Source: Sulfitobacter marinus (GTDB taxonomy: Bacteria; Pseudomonadota; Alphaproteobacteria; Rhodobacterales; Rhodobacteraceae). From it: a stretch of DNA of 64,000 nucleotides. Below the pieces are notes generated by a model, which worked only from the letters and a program-made list of their open reading frames with translations, did no database searches and was not told the origin of the DNA. Of this stretch, positions 54,511-64,000 are shown in pieces. A program made the translations under genes and the position numbers. The DNA lies in assembly GCF_900116285.1 (NCBI RefSeq), contig NZ_FPAJ01000001.1:186001-250000 (forward strand), read 5' to 3'. Each line of letters begins with the position of its first letter. Position 1 is the first letter of the stretch.

Positions 54511-54700
54511 TACGTTCCTTTTTGGTCAAGTCCCTGTGAAATACGCAAATATTGGTAAGTTTTCTTTCCGTATTGGGCGGGTTGTTTGCGTTAACCATGA
54601 TTCGACCACTTGACGCTCCGCTCAGACTGCTGATTGTGGCGTGGGGGATGCGGCAGGCCGGGCGTTGTCCGCACGGGGGTATGCACCACGGGAGGGCGCA

Positions 54701-55459
54701 ATGGTTTCGAACTTCAGGCAAAAAGAGATACTTGAGCTTGCACGCAAAGACGGCAGGGTCACGGTGGATGGTCTTGCGTTGCACTATGACGTGACCGTTC
54801 AAACCATCCGCCGGGATTTGTCGGACCTCGCCGAAACGGGTCAACTTGAACGGGTCCATGGCGGCGCTGTGGTGCCGTCGGGGGTGGTGAATATCATCTA
54901 CGAAGAACGGCGCCGGTTGAACGATGCGGGCAAAAAAGCCATCGGCGTCAGATGCGCCCAAGCCATTCCTGCCGGGGCGTCGGTGTTCATGAATATCGGC
55001 ACCACGACCGAGGCCGTGGCGCGCGAATTGCTGAATCACGAAAACCTGTTGGTGGTGACGAATAACCTGAACATCGCCAATATTTTGGCGGCAAACCACA
55101 GCTGCGAAATCATCCTCGCGGGCGGGGTCTTGCGCCGTGCGGACGGCGGGATCGTCGGTGGAATGACCGTAGATATGGTGAAGCAGTTCAAGTTTGATTA
55201 CAGCGTTTTGGGATGTTCAGCCATCGATGCGGATGGCGATATTCTGGATTATGACGGTCAGGAAATCATCGTCAGCAGCACCGCGATCGAACGGTCGCGC
55301 AAGGTGATGGTGGTGGCCGATCACCTGAAATTCCAGCGTACCGCCCCGCTGGCCATCGCCACATTGGGCGATGCTGATGTGCTCTTCACTGATGGCGCAC
55401 TGTCGCCCGAGCTTGAGGCCCATTGCGCGGCATGGGAGACCGAGGTGGTGATTGCATAG
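54701..55459 (+). CDS. glpR: DeoR-family glycerol-3-phosphate regulon repressor
   Basis: 252 aa from the ATG at 54701 (GGGAGGG just upstream). The N-terminal DeoR HTH is at about residues 5-55, with VTVDGLALHYDVTVQTIRRD. The sugar-phosphate-sensing domain has NIGTTTEAVARELL, LVVTNNLNIANILA and the DeoR-type GCSAIDADGDILDYD. It diverges from glpD and presumably represses the glycerol genes until glycerol-3-phosphate accumulates. It is followed by two permease genes on the same strand. Confidence 0.9.
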   Translation: MVSNFRQKEILELARKDGRVTVDGLALHYDVTVQTIRRDLSDLAETGQLERVHGGAVVPSGVVNIIYEERRRLNDAGKKAIGVRCAQAIPAGASVFMNIGTTTEAVARELLNHENLLVVTNNLNIANILAANHSCEIILAGGVLRRADGGIVGGMTVDMVKQFKFDYSVLGCSAIDADGDILDYDGQEIIVSSTAIERSRKVMVVADHLKFQRTAPLAIATLGDADVLFTDGALSPELEAHCAAWETEVVIA

Positions 55460-55492
55460 CCTGCAACCACGCCGCCCCAAAGCGGAGCGCGC

Positions 55493-56359
55493 ATGAAAGA
55501 TCGCGACAACACCGGTTGGATTTTTGTGCTGCCCGCTGTGCTGGTGCTGGGCCTCGTGGGGCTGATCCCCCTGATGACTGTGGTGAACTATTCATTCTTT
55601 GAGATTTTCATTCTAGATGCACGGTTTTGGGTCGGGTTTGAGTGGTACGAGGGCATCATTACCTCGGGTCACTTCTGGGCCAGCTTTGGCCGCAGCGCTC
55701 TGTTTTCAATGTTGATCCTTACCATTCAAATCCCGTTGGGTATCGCCATCGCCTTATGTATCCCGCAGCGTAAAACATGGGTCGGGATCAGCCTTGCGGT
55801 GGTGGCGCTGCCGCTATTGGTGCCATGGAATATGATCCCGTCGCTTTGGTTGGCTTTGATGAACCCGGATACCGGCATTTTGGGCCGCGTGCTTGGGGGG
55901 CTAGGCTGGCCGGTGGATTGGAAACTGTCGATCCCACACACATGGGCCGTGGTGATCGCAATGGATGTTTGGCACTGGACCAGCCTTGTCGTGATCTTGT
56001 GCTATAGCGCGCTGACAACCATTCCGCCGTCGCATTATCAGGCCGCAGCCATCGACGGGGCAGGGCCGTGGCAGGTGTTTCGCCACATCCAACTGCCGCA
56101 GCTTTATCATGTGTTGCTCATGGCCGTTCTGCTGCGGTTCATGGACAGCTTCATGATCTACACCGAGGCGTTTCCGATCAATGCAGGCGGGCCGGACGGG
56201 GCCACGATGTTTCTGGCGGTGGATCTGGGCGAAGAGATCAAGGCGTTTAACTATGGCCCCTCTGCTGCGCGTTCGGTGATCTATTTCCTGATCGTGCTGA
56301 CCGTCGCCTATAGCTTTAGCAAAGCACAATCCAAACTCAGCGACAGGCAAACATCATGA
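55493..56359 (+). CDS. Orphan MalF-type ABC permease, paralogue of GlpP
   Basis: 288 aa, six helices. It parallels GlpP closely: VIAMDVWHWTSLVVILCYSA against VIVMDVWHWTSLVALLAYAG, and LLRFMDSFMIYTEAFPINAG against LLRFMDSFMIYTEPFVVTGG. The EAA loop is TIPPSHYQAAAIDGAGPWQ. It follows glpR by 33 nt and is coupled to a GlpQ-like permease gene. No binding protein or ATPase gene accompanies the pair, so it may use GlpV/GlpST or components encoded elsewhere. A related polyol or glycerol itself is the likely substrate by inference. Confidence 0.88.
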   Translation: MKDRDNTGWIFVLPAVLVLGLVGLIPLMTVVNYSFFEIFILDARFWVGFEWYEGIITSGHFWASFGRSALFSMLILTIQIPLGIAIALCIPQRKTWVGISLAVVALPLLVPWNMIPSLWLALMNPDTGILGRVLGGLGWPVDWKLSIPHTWAVVIAMDVWHWTSLVVILCYSALTTIPPSHYQAAAIDGAGPWQVFRHIQLPQLYHVLLMAVLLRFMDSFMIYTEAFPINAGGPDGATMFLAVDLGEEIKAFNYGPSAARSVIYFLIVLTVAYSFSKAQSKLSDRQTS

Positions 56360-57165
56360 GGGATAGCGCGCGCATGTGGCGGATCATCAAAGCATTGGCG
56401 CTGACCGCTTTCGTGGTGTTTGTCAGCCTGCCATTGGTACAGATGACGATGATCAGCTTTGTCGCCACGCTGGCCCATCCCGATGCGCCGCTGGGCGCGT
56501 TTACCTTGCGTAATTACAGCGCCATTCTAGACGACCCGAACCTGCGATCGGCTTTTGCTAATTCGATCGCCTATGTGCTGATCAATATTTGCGTCACGGT
56601 GCCTGTGGCGATCCCTGCGGCCTATGCGTTTTCGCGGCTTTCATTTGTCGGGGACAAGCATCTGTTTCTGGCGTTCATCGCCTTTCGGATCACACCGCCC
56701 GTGGTGCTGACACTGCCAATCTTTCAGCTGTTTTCGACACTTGGGATTGTGAACTCTGTCTTTGGCATTGCGCTGGCCCATTGCCTGTTCAACCTGCCTA
56801 TTTCGATTTGGATTTTGCAGGGGTTTATATCTGCCGTGCCAAAGGAAATGGATGAAACCGCTTTTCTGGATGGTTATTCGCGCCGCCAGTTTATCTGGAA
56901 AATCCTGTTGCCCCAAATCGCGCCCGGCATCGCGGTCACGGCATTTTTTTGCTTTATGTTTTCGTGGGTCGAGGTCGTTTTCGCGCGCATTCTGACCACC
57001 ACCAACGGCAAGCCGATTTCGATGGCGCTGAACGCCTTGTTCGGATTTCAAACCGACATCGGGTTGGTGATGGCTGTCACGGTTGCGTCTATGCTGCCGG
57101 GGGCTGCGCTGCTCTTTGCGATGCGCAGCCACCTTTCGCGCGGGTTCAAGATAGGGCGCGTTTAG
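56356..57165 (+). CDS. Orphan MalG-type ABC permease, paralogue of GlpQ
   Basis: 269 aa (ATG at 56356 overlapping the previous stop; ATG at 56374 is an alternative). It matches GlpQ in PAAYAFSRLSFVGDKHLFLA, IALAHCLFNLPISIWILQGF, VPKEMDETAFLDGYSRRQF and the C-terminal RGFKIGRV. It would form a heterodimeric channel with the preceding GlpP-like protein. The gene ends 5 nt from the convergent pgm stop, so the two-gene unit ends here without ATPase or binding protein. Confidence 0.88.
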   Translation: MRDSARMWRIIKALALTAFVVFVSLPLVQMTMISFVATLAHPDAPLGAFTLRNYSAILDDPNLRSAFANSIAYVLINICVTVPVAIPAAYAFSRLSFVGDKHLFLAFIAFRITPPVVLTLPIFQLFSTLGIVNSVFGIALAHCLFNLPISIWILQGFISAVPKEMDETAFLDGYSRRQFIWKILLPQIAPGIAVTAFFCFMFSWVEVVFARILTTTNGKPISMALNALFGFQTDIGLVMAVTVASMLPGAALLFAMRSHLSRGFKIGRV

Positions 57166-57169
57166 GCGG

Positions 57170-58861
<1,692 letters not shown>

Positions 58862-59035
58862 TCAAGCCTCGCCGTGCGGTTAATCTGATCTAGCTGCACA
58901 TCTCATTGCGCCGTTGTGTAAGGGGCACCAATAGACGAAATCAACCTACGATACCCCAACCTCAGATAGTTGGCGACGTCTCGGCGTAAATAGGTTACGA
59001 AGTTAATACACAGTTAATATGAAGGAGGACATCTT

Positions 59036-60679
59036 ATGACAGATGTGACGACGCCAGGCATTCCGACCCCGGATGGCGCGGCTAATGTGATCGATACCGA
59101 TTATACCATTGGCCAAGACAACGTAGAGGGCAGCGTCGGGCCGTTCGGCTTTGACATTCACAACCCCGTTTTCATGATCTCGGGGATCTGCATCGTCGCC
59201 TTTGTATTCTATACACTGGCACTGCCTGAACAGGCGGGCGCAGTGTTTAGCTGGTTGTTCTCGTCAGTGACCAAAGGGTTCGACTGGTTCTTTATCTCGG
59301 CGGGCAACATCTTTGTTCTGTTTTGCTTGCTTTTGATCGTCACACCGCTGGGCAAAGTCCGTCTGGGCGGCGCATCGGCCGTGCCTGATTACAACTATCT
59401 GGGCTGGTTTGCGATGCTGTTCGCCGCCGGCATGGGCATCGGCCTGATGTTCTATGGCGTCTCTGAACCCCTGTCACATTTCTCAAGCTCAATGGGCGGA
59501 ACGGCTGTGGGTGAGGACGGGCTGCGCACCGACTGGGCCCCCTTGGGCGCGGCGGCTGGCGATCAGGCCGAGGCGATCCGTTTGGGCATGGCGGCCACCA
59601 TCTACCACTGGGGTTTGCACCCTTGGGCGATCTACGCGGTGGTGGGTCTGTCTCTTGCTTTGTTTAGCTACAACAAGGGTTTGCCGCTGACCATTCGTTC
59701 GGCTTTCTACCCGCTGCTTGGTGAAAGAGTCTGGGGCTGGCCGGGACATGTCATTGATATTCTGGCAGTCTTTGCGACGCTGTTCGGCTTGGCCACATCG
59801 CTGGGCTTTGGCGCGACACAGGCAAATGCCGGCCTGAACGAGCTGTTCGGCGTTCCCGTCGGGCCTACCGCACAGGTCTTGTTGATCTCGGGCATTACTG
59901 CGGTGGCATTGGTTTCGGTGCTGCGTGGCTTGGATGGCGGCGTGAAAATCCTGTCCGAGCTGAACATGGGCCTTGCCTTTTTGCTGCTGGCCTTTGTGTT
60001 GCTGGTCGGTCCGACGTTCTTGATCCTCAAAAACTTTGGGTCATCGCTGCTGGCCTATGCGGAATACCTGCCGGGCCTTTCCAACCCCATCGGGCGCGAA
60101 GATGTGAACTTTAGCCAAGGCTGGACGTCGTTTTATTGGGCATGGTGGATCAGCTGGTCACCTTTCGTGGGCATGTTTATCGCCCGTGTCAGCCGGGGCC
60201 GGTCGGTGCGTGAATTCGTGACCTGCGTGCTGCTGATCCCCAGCCTTGTCTGCGTCCTGTGGATGAGCGTCTTTGGCGGCGTTGCCATCCAGCAAGTTGT
60301 GCAAGACGGCTATACCGCCGCCCAAGAGGCAGAGCTGCCACGCCAGCTGTTTGCGATGCTTGATGCGCTGCCTTTGGCGGGGATCACATCAATGATCGGG
60401 ATTATTCTGGTCATGGTGTTCTTCGTGACATCCTCGGATTCAGGATCGCTGGTGATCGACACGATCACTGCCGGCGGCAAGATCGACGCACCGGTACCCC
60501 AACGCGTGTTCTGGTGTGTGTTCGAAGGCGCAGTGGCCATCGTGCTTTTGCTGTCGGTCGGCGGGCTGTCGTCACTTCAGTCGATGGTCATCTCGACCGG
60601 CCTGCCGTTTACGGTGGTGCTGCTGGTGATGTGCTATGCCATCTACAAAGGCCTGCGTTCAGAGCTGAAGAACATCTAA
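59036..60679 (+). CDS. BCCT-family betaine/choline/carnitine transporter
   Basis: 547 aa with 12 predicted helices and a hydrophilic N-terminus. The BCCT signature is in SFYWAWWISWSPFVGMFIAR and GRSVREFV; GMGIGLMFYGVSEPLSHF is the glycine-rich substrate helix. AAGGAGG precedes the ATG by about 7 nt. These secondary transporters import quaternary amines with Na+ or H+, for osmoprotection or as substrates. The window's FAD/GcvT demethylase could use such compounds, but the genes are 54 kb apart. A terminator follows. Confidence 0.9.
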   Translation: MTDVTTPGIPTPDGAANVIDTDYTIGQDNVEGSVGPFGFDIHNPVFMISGICIVAFVFYTLALPEQAGAVFSWLFSSVTKGFDWFFISAGNIFVLFCLLLIVTPLGKVRLGGASAVPDYNYLGWFAMLFAAGMGIGLMFYGVSEPLSHFSSSMGGTAVGEDGLRTDWAPLGAAAGDQAEAIRLGMAATIYHWGLHPWAIYAVVGLSLALFSYNKGLPLTIRSAFYPLLGERVWGWPGHVIDILAVFATLFGLATSLGFGATQANAGLNELFGVPVGPTAQVLLISGITAVALVSVLRGLDGGVKILSELNMGLAFLLLAFVLLVGPTFLILKNFGSSLLAYAEYLPGLSNPIGREDVNFSQGWTSFYWAWWISWSPFVGMFIARVSRGRSVREFVTCVLLIPSLVCVLWMSVFGGVAIQQVVQDGYTAAQEAELPRQLFAMLDALPLAGITSMIGIILVMVFFVTSSDSGSLVIDTITAGGKIDAPVPQRVFWCVFEGAVAIVLLLSVGGLSSLQSMVISTGLPFTVVLLVMCYAIYKGLRSELKNI

Positions 60680-60708
60680 AATTCGGTAAGCTCGGTAAAA
60701 GAATAAAG

Positions 60709-60740
60709 CGCCCCGCTGTTGATGAACGGCGGGGCGTTTT
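60709..60740 (+). terminator. Rho-independent terminator after the BCCT gene
   Basis: CGCCCCGCTGTT (60709-60720) pairs with AACGGCGGGGCG (60725-60736) with one T-G pair and a GATG loop, followed by TTTT (60737-60740). It lies 29 nt past the stop codon. Confidence 0.85.
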
Positions 60741-61103
60741 GAGTTTGCTGGATGTGTACCACGCTCATCATCAGTGCAGGCTTGTTCTGTTGACGGTGCC
60801 CGGGCGCAGACGGCGGATGTGAAAGAGGCCTATGACTTTGATATCGTCGTCGGCGGTCGGAATGCGACGCTCTTTGAGTAGGGGTGGGTTGGTTAAGCCT
60901 AAGGCTTTCATTTAAACTGCTGTAATTTTTTGTGGTCCTACGTCCTTAAATCAGCCCCCCTTGGATGGGGAGGTTCCGATTGCTCCGAGGCGAACTCTCC
61001 ATCTTGTGAACGAGTTTACACTTGTATTTACGTTTATTTCGTTTATTTCGTTTATTGCGAGTAGGGGCGTAAGACCCCACCGTCAAAAAGGAGAGATACT
61101 ACG
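60741..61103. other. Intergenic leader upstream of the toxin-antitoxin pair
   Basis: No gene of its own was found. The first part (to about 60885) is GC-rich and may be decayed coding sequence: a short stretch at 60818-60880 reads VKEAYDFDIVVGG before a stop. The second part is AT-rich, carries a three-copy 9-bp tandem repeat (61031-61057) and a small GGGG/CCCC stem (61061-61080), and ends in the AAGGAG of the antitoxin gene. This is probably the promoter and operator of the module. Confidence 0.5.
61031..61057. repeat. Three-copy 9-bp tandem repeat in the toxin-antitoxin promoter
   Basis: CGTTTATTT is repeated as CGTTTATTT-CGTTTATTT-CGTTTATTG, ending 46 bp before the antitoxin start codon. 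Direct repeats at this place suit iteron-like binding by the HTH antitoxin. Confidence 0.8.
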
Positions 61104-61565
61104 ATGATGCAAGCAAAAGATGCGTTCGCAGAGCGCATGCCGGATCAGATTGAAATTGAGAATGCCGATAGCCTTCGCCGAATCCTTGCTTCGCAGGCGG
61201 ACGATGATGAAGCTGTGAAGTTGAGTCTTGCACTCGGTGACAACCAGATTGAACCCGTCACGCTTGCCCCGGCGCTGGCTGCATCCTTGATGGAGTTGTT
61301 ACGGTTGGTCTCGAGCGGTAAAGGGTTTCGGATGATCCCGGTCGACGCTGAGTTGACCACTCAACAGGCTGCTGATTTGTTGAATGTTTCGCGTCCACAT
61401 CTCGTAAAGCTATTGGAAAGCAATGAGATGTCGTTTGTTAAGACAGGGCGGCACCGTCGCGTAAAAGCTGCAGATCTGTTTGCCTACAAAAAGAAACGCG
61501 ACACCGAACGATCTGACGCGCTGTCTGAACTCGCAGTGATGGACATGGAGAACGAGCTTTTATGA
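61104..61565 (+). CDS. HTH (excisionase-type) antitoxin
   Basis: 153 aa; AAGGAG lies 10 nt before the ATG at 61104. The C-terminal half is an excisionase/MerR-like HTH (about residues 86-135) with LTTQQAADLLNVSRPHLVK and FVKTGRHRRVKAADLFAYKK. The N-terminal half is helical and may bind the toxin. The stop overlaps the start of a PIN-domain gene, the usual antitoxin-toxin order. It likely represses its own promoter. Lower GC than flanking genes suggests acquisition by transfer. Confidence 0.87.
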   Translation: MMQAKDAFAERMPDQIEIENADSLRRILASQADDDEAVKLSLALGDNQIEPVTLAPALAASLMELLRLVSSGKGFRMIPVDAELTTQQAADLLNVSRPHLVKLLESNEMSFVKTGRHRRVKAADLFAYKKKRDTERSDALSELAVMDMENELL

Positions 61566-62137
61566 GTGACTACGCAGACCGTTTCACAGCATTGCTTGAT
61601 GCAAATGTATTAGCCTGTGCGATGCGTAGAAACATCATTCTGTCGCTGGCCGAGGCCGGACTTTTCCGGCCTCGGTGGAGTGCTGAAATTATGAGTGAGA
61701 CAGCAGGTGCGATCGCAAAAATTACTAAAGGTAAAGCCGATTTGGTCAAGCAATGTTCCGTCATGGACCGGGCCTTTCCGGAGGCGTGTGTAACAGGATA
61801 TACTGGTCTTGTAGCAAGCCTTGAACTGCCCGATTCAGATGATCGTCACGTCTTAGCGGCAGCCATTACCACATCAGCGCAAGTGATTGTGACGGAAAAC
61901 CTTAAAGACTTTCCGAGCAAGGTTCTCGCTCCCTTTGACATTACGCCTATTTCTGCTGATGAGTTTATTTCGGATGCGATTGAACTTGATCAGCTCACAG
62001 CCGTAGCCGCAGTACGAAAGATGCGCGACCGGTTTAAGAACCCAGACATGGATGCTGGGGAGCTACTTCAGCGGATAAAAGATCGAAAGTTGTTTCAAAC
62101 CGCAGAAACGCTGAACCAGTTCATGGAACTGCTCTAA
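61562..62137 (+). CDS. PIN-domain toxin (predicted ribonuclease)
   Basis: 191 aa. The PIN domain is N-terminal: first acidic residue Asp13 (LLDANVLACAM), Glu42 (WSAEIMSE), then Asp94 in PDSDDRHVLAAAI and VTENLKDFP, matching the acidic Mg2+ site of VapC/PIN_3 nucleases. An additional helical C-terminal part (about 130-191) is longer than in VapC. It would cleave RNA when free of the HTH antitoxin encoded immediately upstream. Translation is coupled to the antitoxin by a 4-nt overlap. Confidence 0.88.
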   Translation: MSDYADRFTALLDANVLACAMRRNIILSLAEAGLFRPRWSAEIMSETAGAIAKITKGKADLVKQCSVMDRAFPEACVTGYTGLVASLELPDSDDRHVLAAAITTSAQVIVTENLKDFPSKVLAPFDITPISADEFISDAIELDQLTAVAAVRKMRDRFKNPDMDAGELLQRIKDRKLFQTAETLNQFMELL

Positions 62138-62325
62138 AACTTTTATACGCAAATCTTTACTTTGATCACACACGAGATGGATTATCGGATGCGCAGCTAA
62201 CGCCCACGTTCCATTCGCCATCCCATGCGGGTGTATAACAAGACCTCCCCCATCCCCCTATTGTCGTCGCTCCAATTTCCCCCTATCTACACATATGCCA
62301 GTCGCACAGCACATGGGTTTCGTAA

Positions 62326-63345
62326 GTGTCTGAAAAGAATAAATATAACCTCAGCCGAAATGCACGCCTCTCGGTGGCGCCCATGATGGACTGGACGGAT
62401 CGCCATTGCCGCTATCTGCACCGGCTGATGTCAAAGCACACGTTGCTTTATACCGAAATGGTGACGTCGCCTGCGTTGGTGCGCGGGGGGGCGTTGCATT
62501 TGTTGGATCATAACCCGCAAGAGCATCCGGTGGCGCTTCAACTGGGCGGGTCTGATCCGGCAGAGCTGGCCGAGGCCGCGCGGTTGGGGGCGCAGGCGGG
62601 GTATGACGAGATTAACCTTAACGTCGGTTGTCCGTCCGACCGTGTGCAATCGGGCAGTTTCGGGGCCGTGTTGATGGAGCAGCCCGCCTTGGTCGCCAAA
62701 TGCGTGGCGGCGATGCGCAGGGCGGTTGATGTAGAAGTGACCGTGAAATGCCGCATCGGGGTGGATGATCAGGATCCCGAAACTGTGCTGCCGGAATTTC
62801 TGGCGCATATCGTGGGGGCAGGGTGTGAACGTGTGACCATTCACGCCCGCAAGGCGTGGCTCAAGGGGTTAAGCCCCAAGGAAAACCGCGATATTCCACC
62901 TTTGGATTATGATTTGGTGCACCGGATGAAGGGGCTGTTTTCGAACCTTCATATCTCGGTCAACGGTGGGATTACATCGCTGGATCAGGCGCAGGCGTTT
63001 CTGGACGGTGGTTTGGACGGCGTGATGATCGGGCGCAGTGCCTATCACAGCCCGGCTGATATATTGTGCCAAGCGGATCGGCGGATTTACGGGCAGGGCG
63101 AGGACACCACCGCCGAAGATACTGTCGCGCAAATGCTGCCCTATGTTGATGCGCATATCGCCTCCGGTGGGCGGTTGAACCAGATTACCCGCCATATGAT
63201 GGGGCTTTTTGCCGGGCGGCCCGGGGCGCGGATCTGGCGGCGGATGCTGTCCGAAAACGCATCAGGCCCGCAGGCGGACCGTCAGGTTTTGGTGGATGCG
63301 CTTGATGCAATGCAAACGCTGGCAGAGGCGCAAAAAGCGGTGTAG
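62326..63345 (+). CDS. dusA: tRNA-dihydrouridine synthase A
   Basis: 339 aa, GTG start at 62326. The FMN TIM-barrel start is LSVAPMMDWTDRHCRYLHRL. The catalytic cysteine is C102 in LNVGCPSDRVQSGSFGAVLM, and VTIHARKAWLKGLSPKENR is the DusA signature. It reduces uridines 20/20a of tRNA D-loops with NADPH. The gene is independent of the toxin-antitoxin module upstream. Confidence 0.93.
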   Translation: MSEKNKYNLSRNARLSVAPMMDWTDRHCRYLHRLMSKHTLLYTEMVTSPALVRGGALHLLDHNPQEHPVALQLGGSDPAELAEAARLGAQAGYDEINLNVGCPSDRVQSGSFGAVLMEQPALVAKCVAAMRRAVDVEVTVKCRIGVDDQDPETVLPEFLAHIVGAGCERVTIHARKAWLKGLSPKENRDIPPLDYDLVHRMKGLFSNLHISVNGGITSLDQAQAFLDGGLDGVMIGRSAYHSPADILCQADRRIYGQGEDTTAEDTVAQMLPYVDAHIASGGRLNQITRHMMGLFAGRPGARIWRRMLSENASGPQADRQVLVDALDAMQTLAEAQKAV

Positions 63346-63378
63346 CACCAAGGGCAAGCATTAACGGAGCCCTGCGCC

Positions 63379-64000
63379 ATGACGGATATGTCCCTTTTAA
63401 TTCAAATGATCGTTTTGATCCTCTTTATCGGTGCCTTTGCGGGCGTGTTGGCCGGGCTATTGGGGGTGGGCGGCGGTATCGTCTTGGTGCCTGCGTTTTT
63501 CTATGCGTTTCAAACGCTTGGCTTTGACGGACCGCAATTGATGCAGATGTGTTTGGCGACGTCGCTTGCCACGATCATTGTGACGTCCCTGCGGTCGGTG
63601 CACAGCCATAATAAAAAGGGTGCTGTTGACTGGGGTATCCTGAAAACATGGGCACCGGGCATTGTGATCGGGGCGGTGATTGGCATGCTGACCGTGGCGC
63701 AGCTGCGCACATCGGTGTTGCAAGGGATCTTTGGCGGGCTGGCGCTGATCGTCGGGCTATATATGGCGTTTGGCCGGACGGAATGGCGCTTGGGGCAGGC
63801 GATGCCCACTGGTCTGGGGCGCGCAACGCTGTCGCCTTCGGTCGGGTTTCTATCGGTGCTGATGGGGATCGGCGGCGGCAGCTTTGGTGTCCCGCTGATG
63901 AGTCTGTTTAACGTGCCGATCCACCGCGCGGTGGCGACTGCCGCCGGGTTTGGTGTGCTGATTGCGGTGCCATCGGTGATCGGGTTTTTGCTGGTTGCGT
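63379..64000 (+). CDS. TauE/SafE-family sulfite/anion exporter, truncated by the window end
   Basis: The ATG at 63379 opens a frame that runs past the window end; 207 codons are visible. The glycine-rich repeats GVLAGLLGVGGGIVLVPAFF (about 18-37) and VLMGIGGGSFGVPLMSLF (about 158-175) are the two TauE/SafE half-motifs, with several helices between. Family members export sulfite or sulfoacetate or are uncharacterised. CuyA in this genome releases sulfite, but the 61-kb distance gives no real link. Confidence 0.88.
   Translation, partial: MTDMSLLIQMIVLILFIGAFAGVLAGLLGVGGGIVLVPAFFYAFQTLGFDGPQLMQMCLATSLATIIVTSLRSVHSHNKKGAVDWGILKTWAPGIVIGAVIGMLTVAQLRTSVLQGIFGGLALIVGLYMAFGRTEWRLGQAMPTGLGRATLSPSVGFLSVLMGIGGGSFGVPLMSLFNVPIHRAVATAAGFGVLIAVPSVIGFLLVA

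Noticed and set aside
63379..64000. Linking the TauE/SafE exporter to CuyA sulfite release
   Set aside because: The genes are more than 60 kb apart with unrelated neighbours, and the family has many other roles.

Overview
The window looks like chromosome of a marine Roseobacter-group alphaproteobacterium (Rhodobacteraceae). This rests on the content: L-cysteate sulfo-lyase CuyA, TauABC with a long TauC, a malonate TRAP operon, the GlpSTPQV-DUF2160 glycerol ABC operon and several TRAP systems, all in tightly packed, GC-rich operons. I cannot name a genus. No tRNA, rRNA, CRISPR array, prophage or insertion sequence was recognised.

Layout. 1-9.2 kb: an organosulfonate region. On the minus strand are a LysR regulator, a large FAD/GcvT-type amine dehydrogenase, a decayed AraC fragment, cuyA, a small coupled ORF, an Asp/Glu-type racemase and the first codons of another enzyme. 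A TauABC-type importer diverges from it. 9.4-12.6 kb: a membrane protein/XRE pair, a Deg-type periplasmic protease and a TetR regulator. 12.6-16.7 kb: a Fur-family (Mur-like) regulator divergent from sitABCD (Mn2+ uptake), with a palindromic operator between them. 16.7-20.8 kb: a 1.27-kb gene-poor leader, then a 967-aa RTX/Hint protein.

21-33 kb: a TRAP transporter with an amidase, a 53-aa membrane protein and a D-2-hydroxyacid dehydrogenase; then the malonate operon matR / matPQM-matA-matB, which turns malonate into malonyl-CoA and acetyl-CoA. 33-44 kb: uronate catabolism (kdgK, a GntR repressor, uxaC, a TRAP importer, kdgF, kduI, kduD, uxuB, uxuA), taking hexuronates and unsaturated uronates to KDG and KDG-6-phosphate; the aldolase is not in the window. 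44-57 kb: the glycerol regulon, with glpD-S-T-P-Q-DUF2160-V-K and an iron-type alcohol dehydrogenase on the minus strand, and divergent glpR followed by a second, orphan pair of GlpP/GlpQ-like permeases. 57-64 kb: pgm, a BCCT transporter, an HTH/PIN toxin-antitoxin module in AT-richer DNA with a tandem-repeat leader, dusA, and the start of a TauE/SafE permease.

The theme is import and breakdown of small algal or polysaccharide-derived compounds (sulfonates, malonate, uronates, glycerol, betaines), each under a local repressor. In all five binding-protein operons a GC-rich inverted repeat follows the binding-protein gene, probably setting expression ratios. The most interesting signals are complementary degeneration of the two glycerol-importer ATPases, the orphan GlpPQ-like permease pair, a possible amino-sulfonate (cysteinolate-type) route ending in CuyA, and paired 16-bp operators in the uronate cluster.
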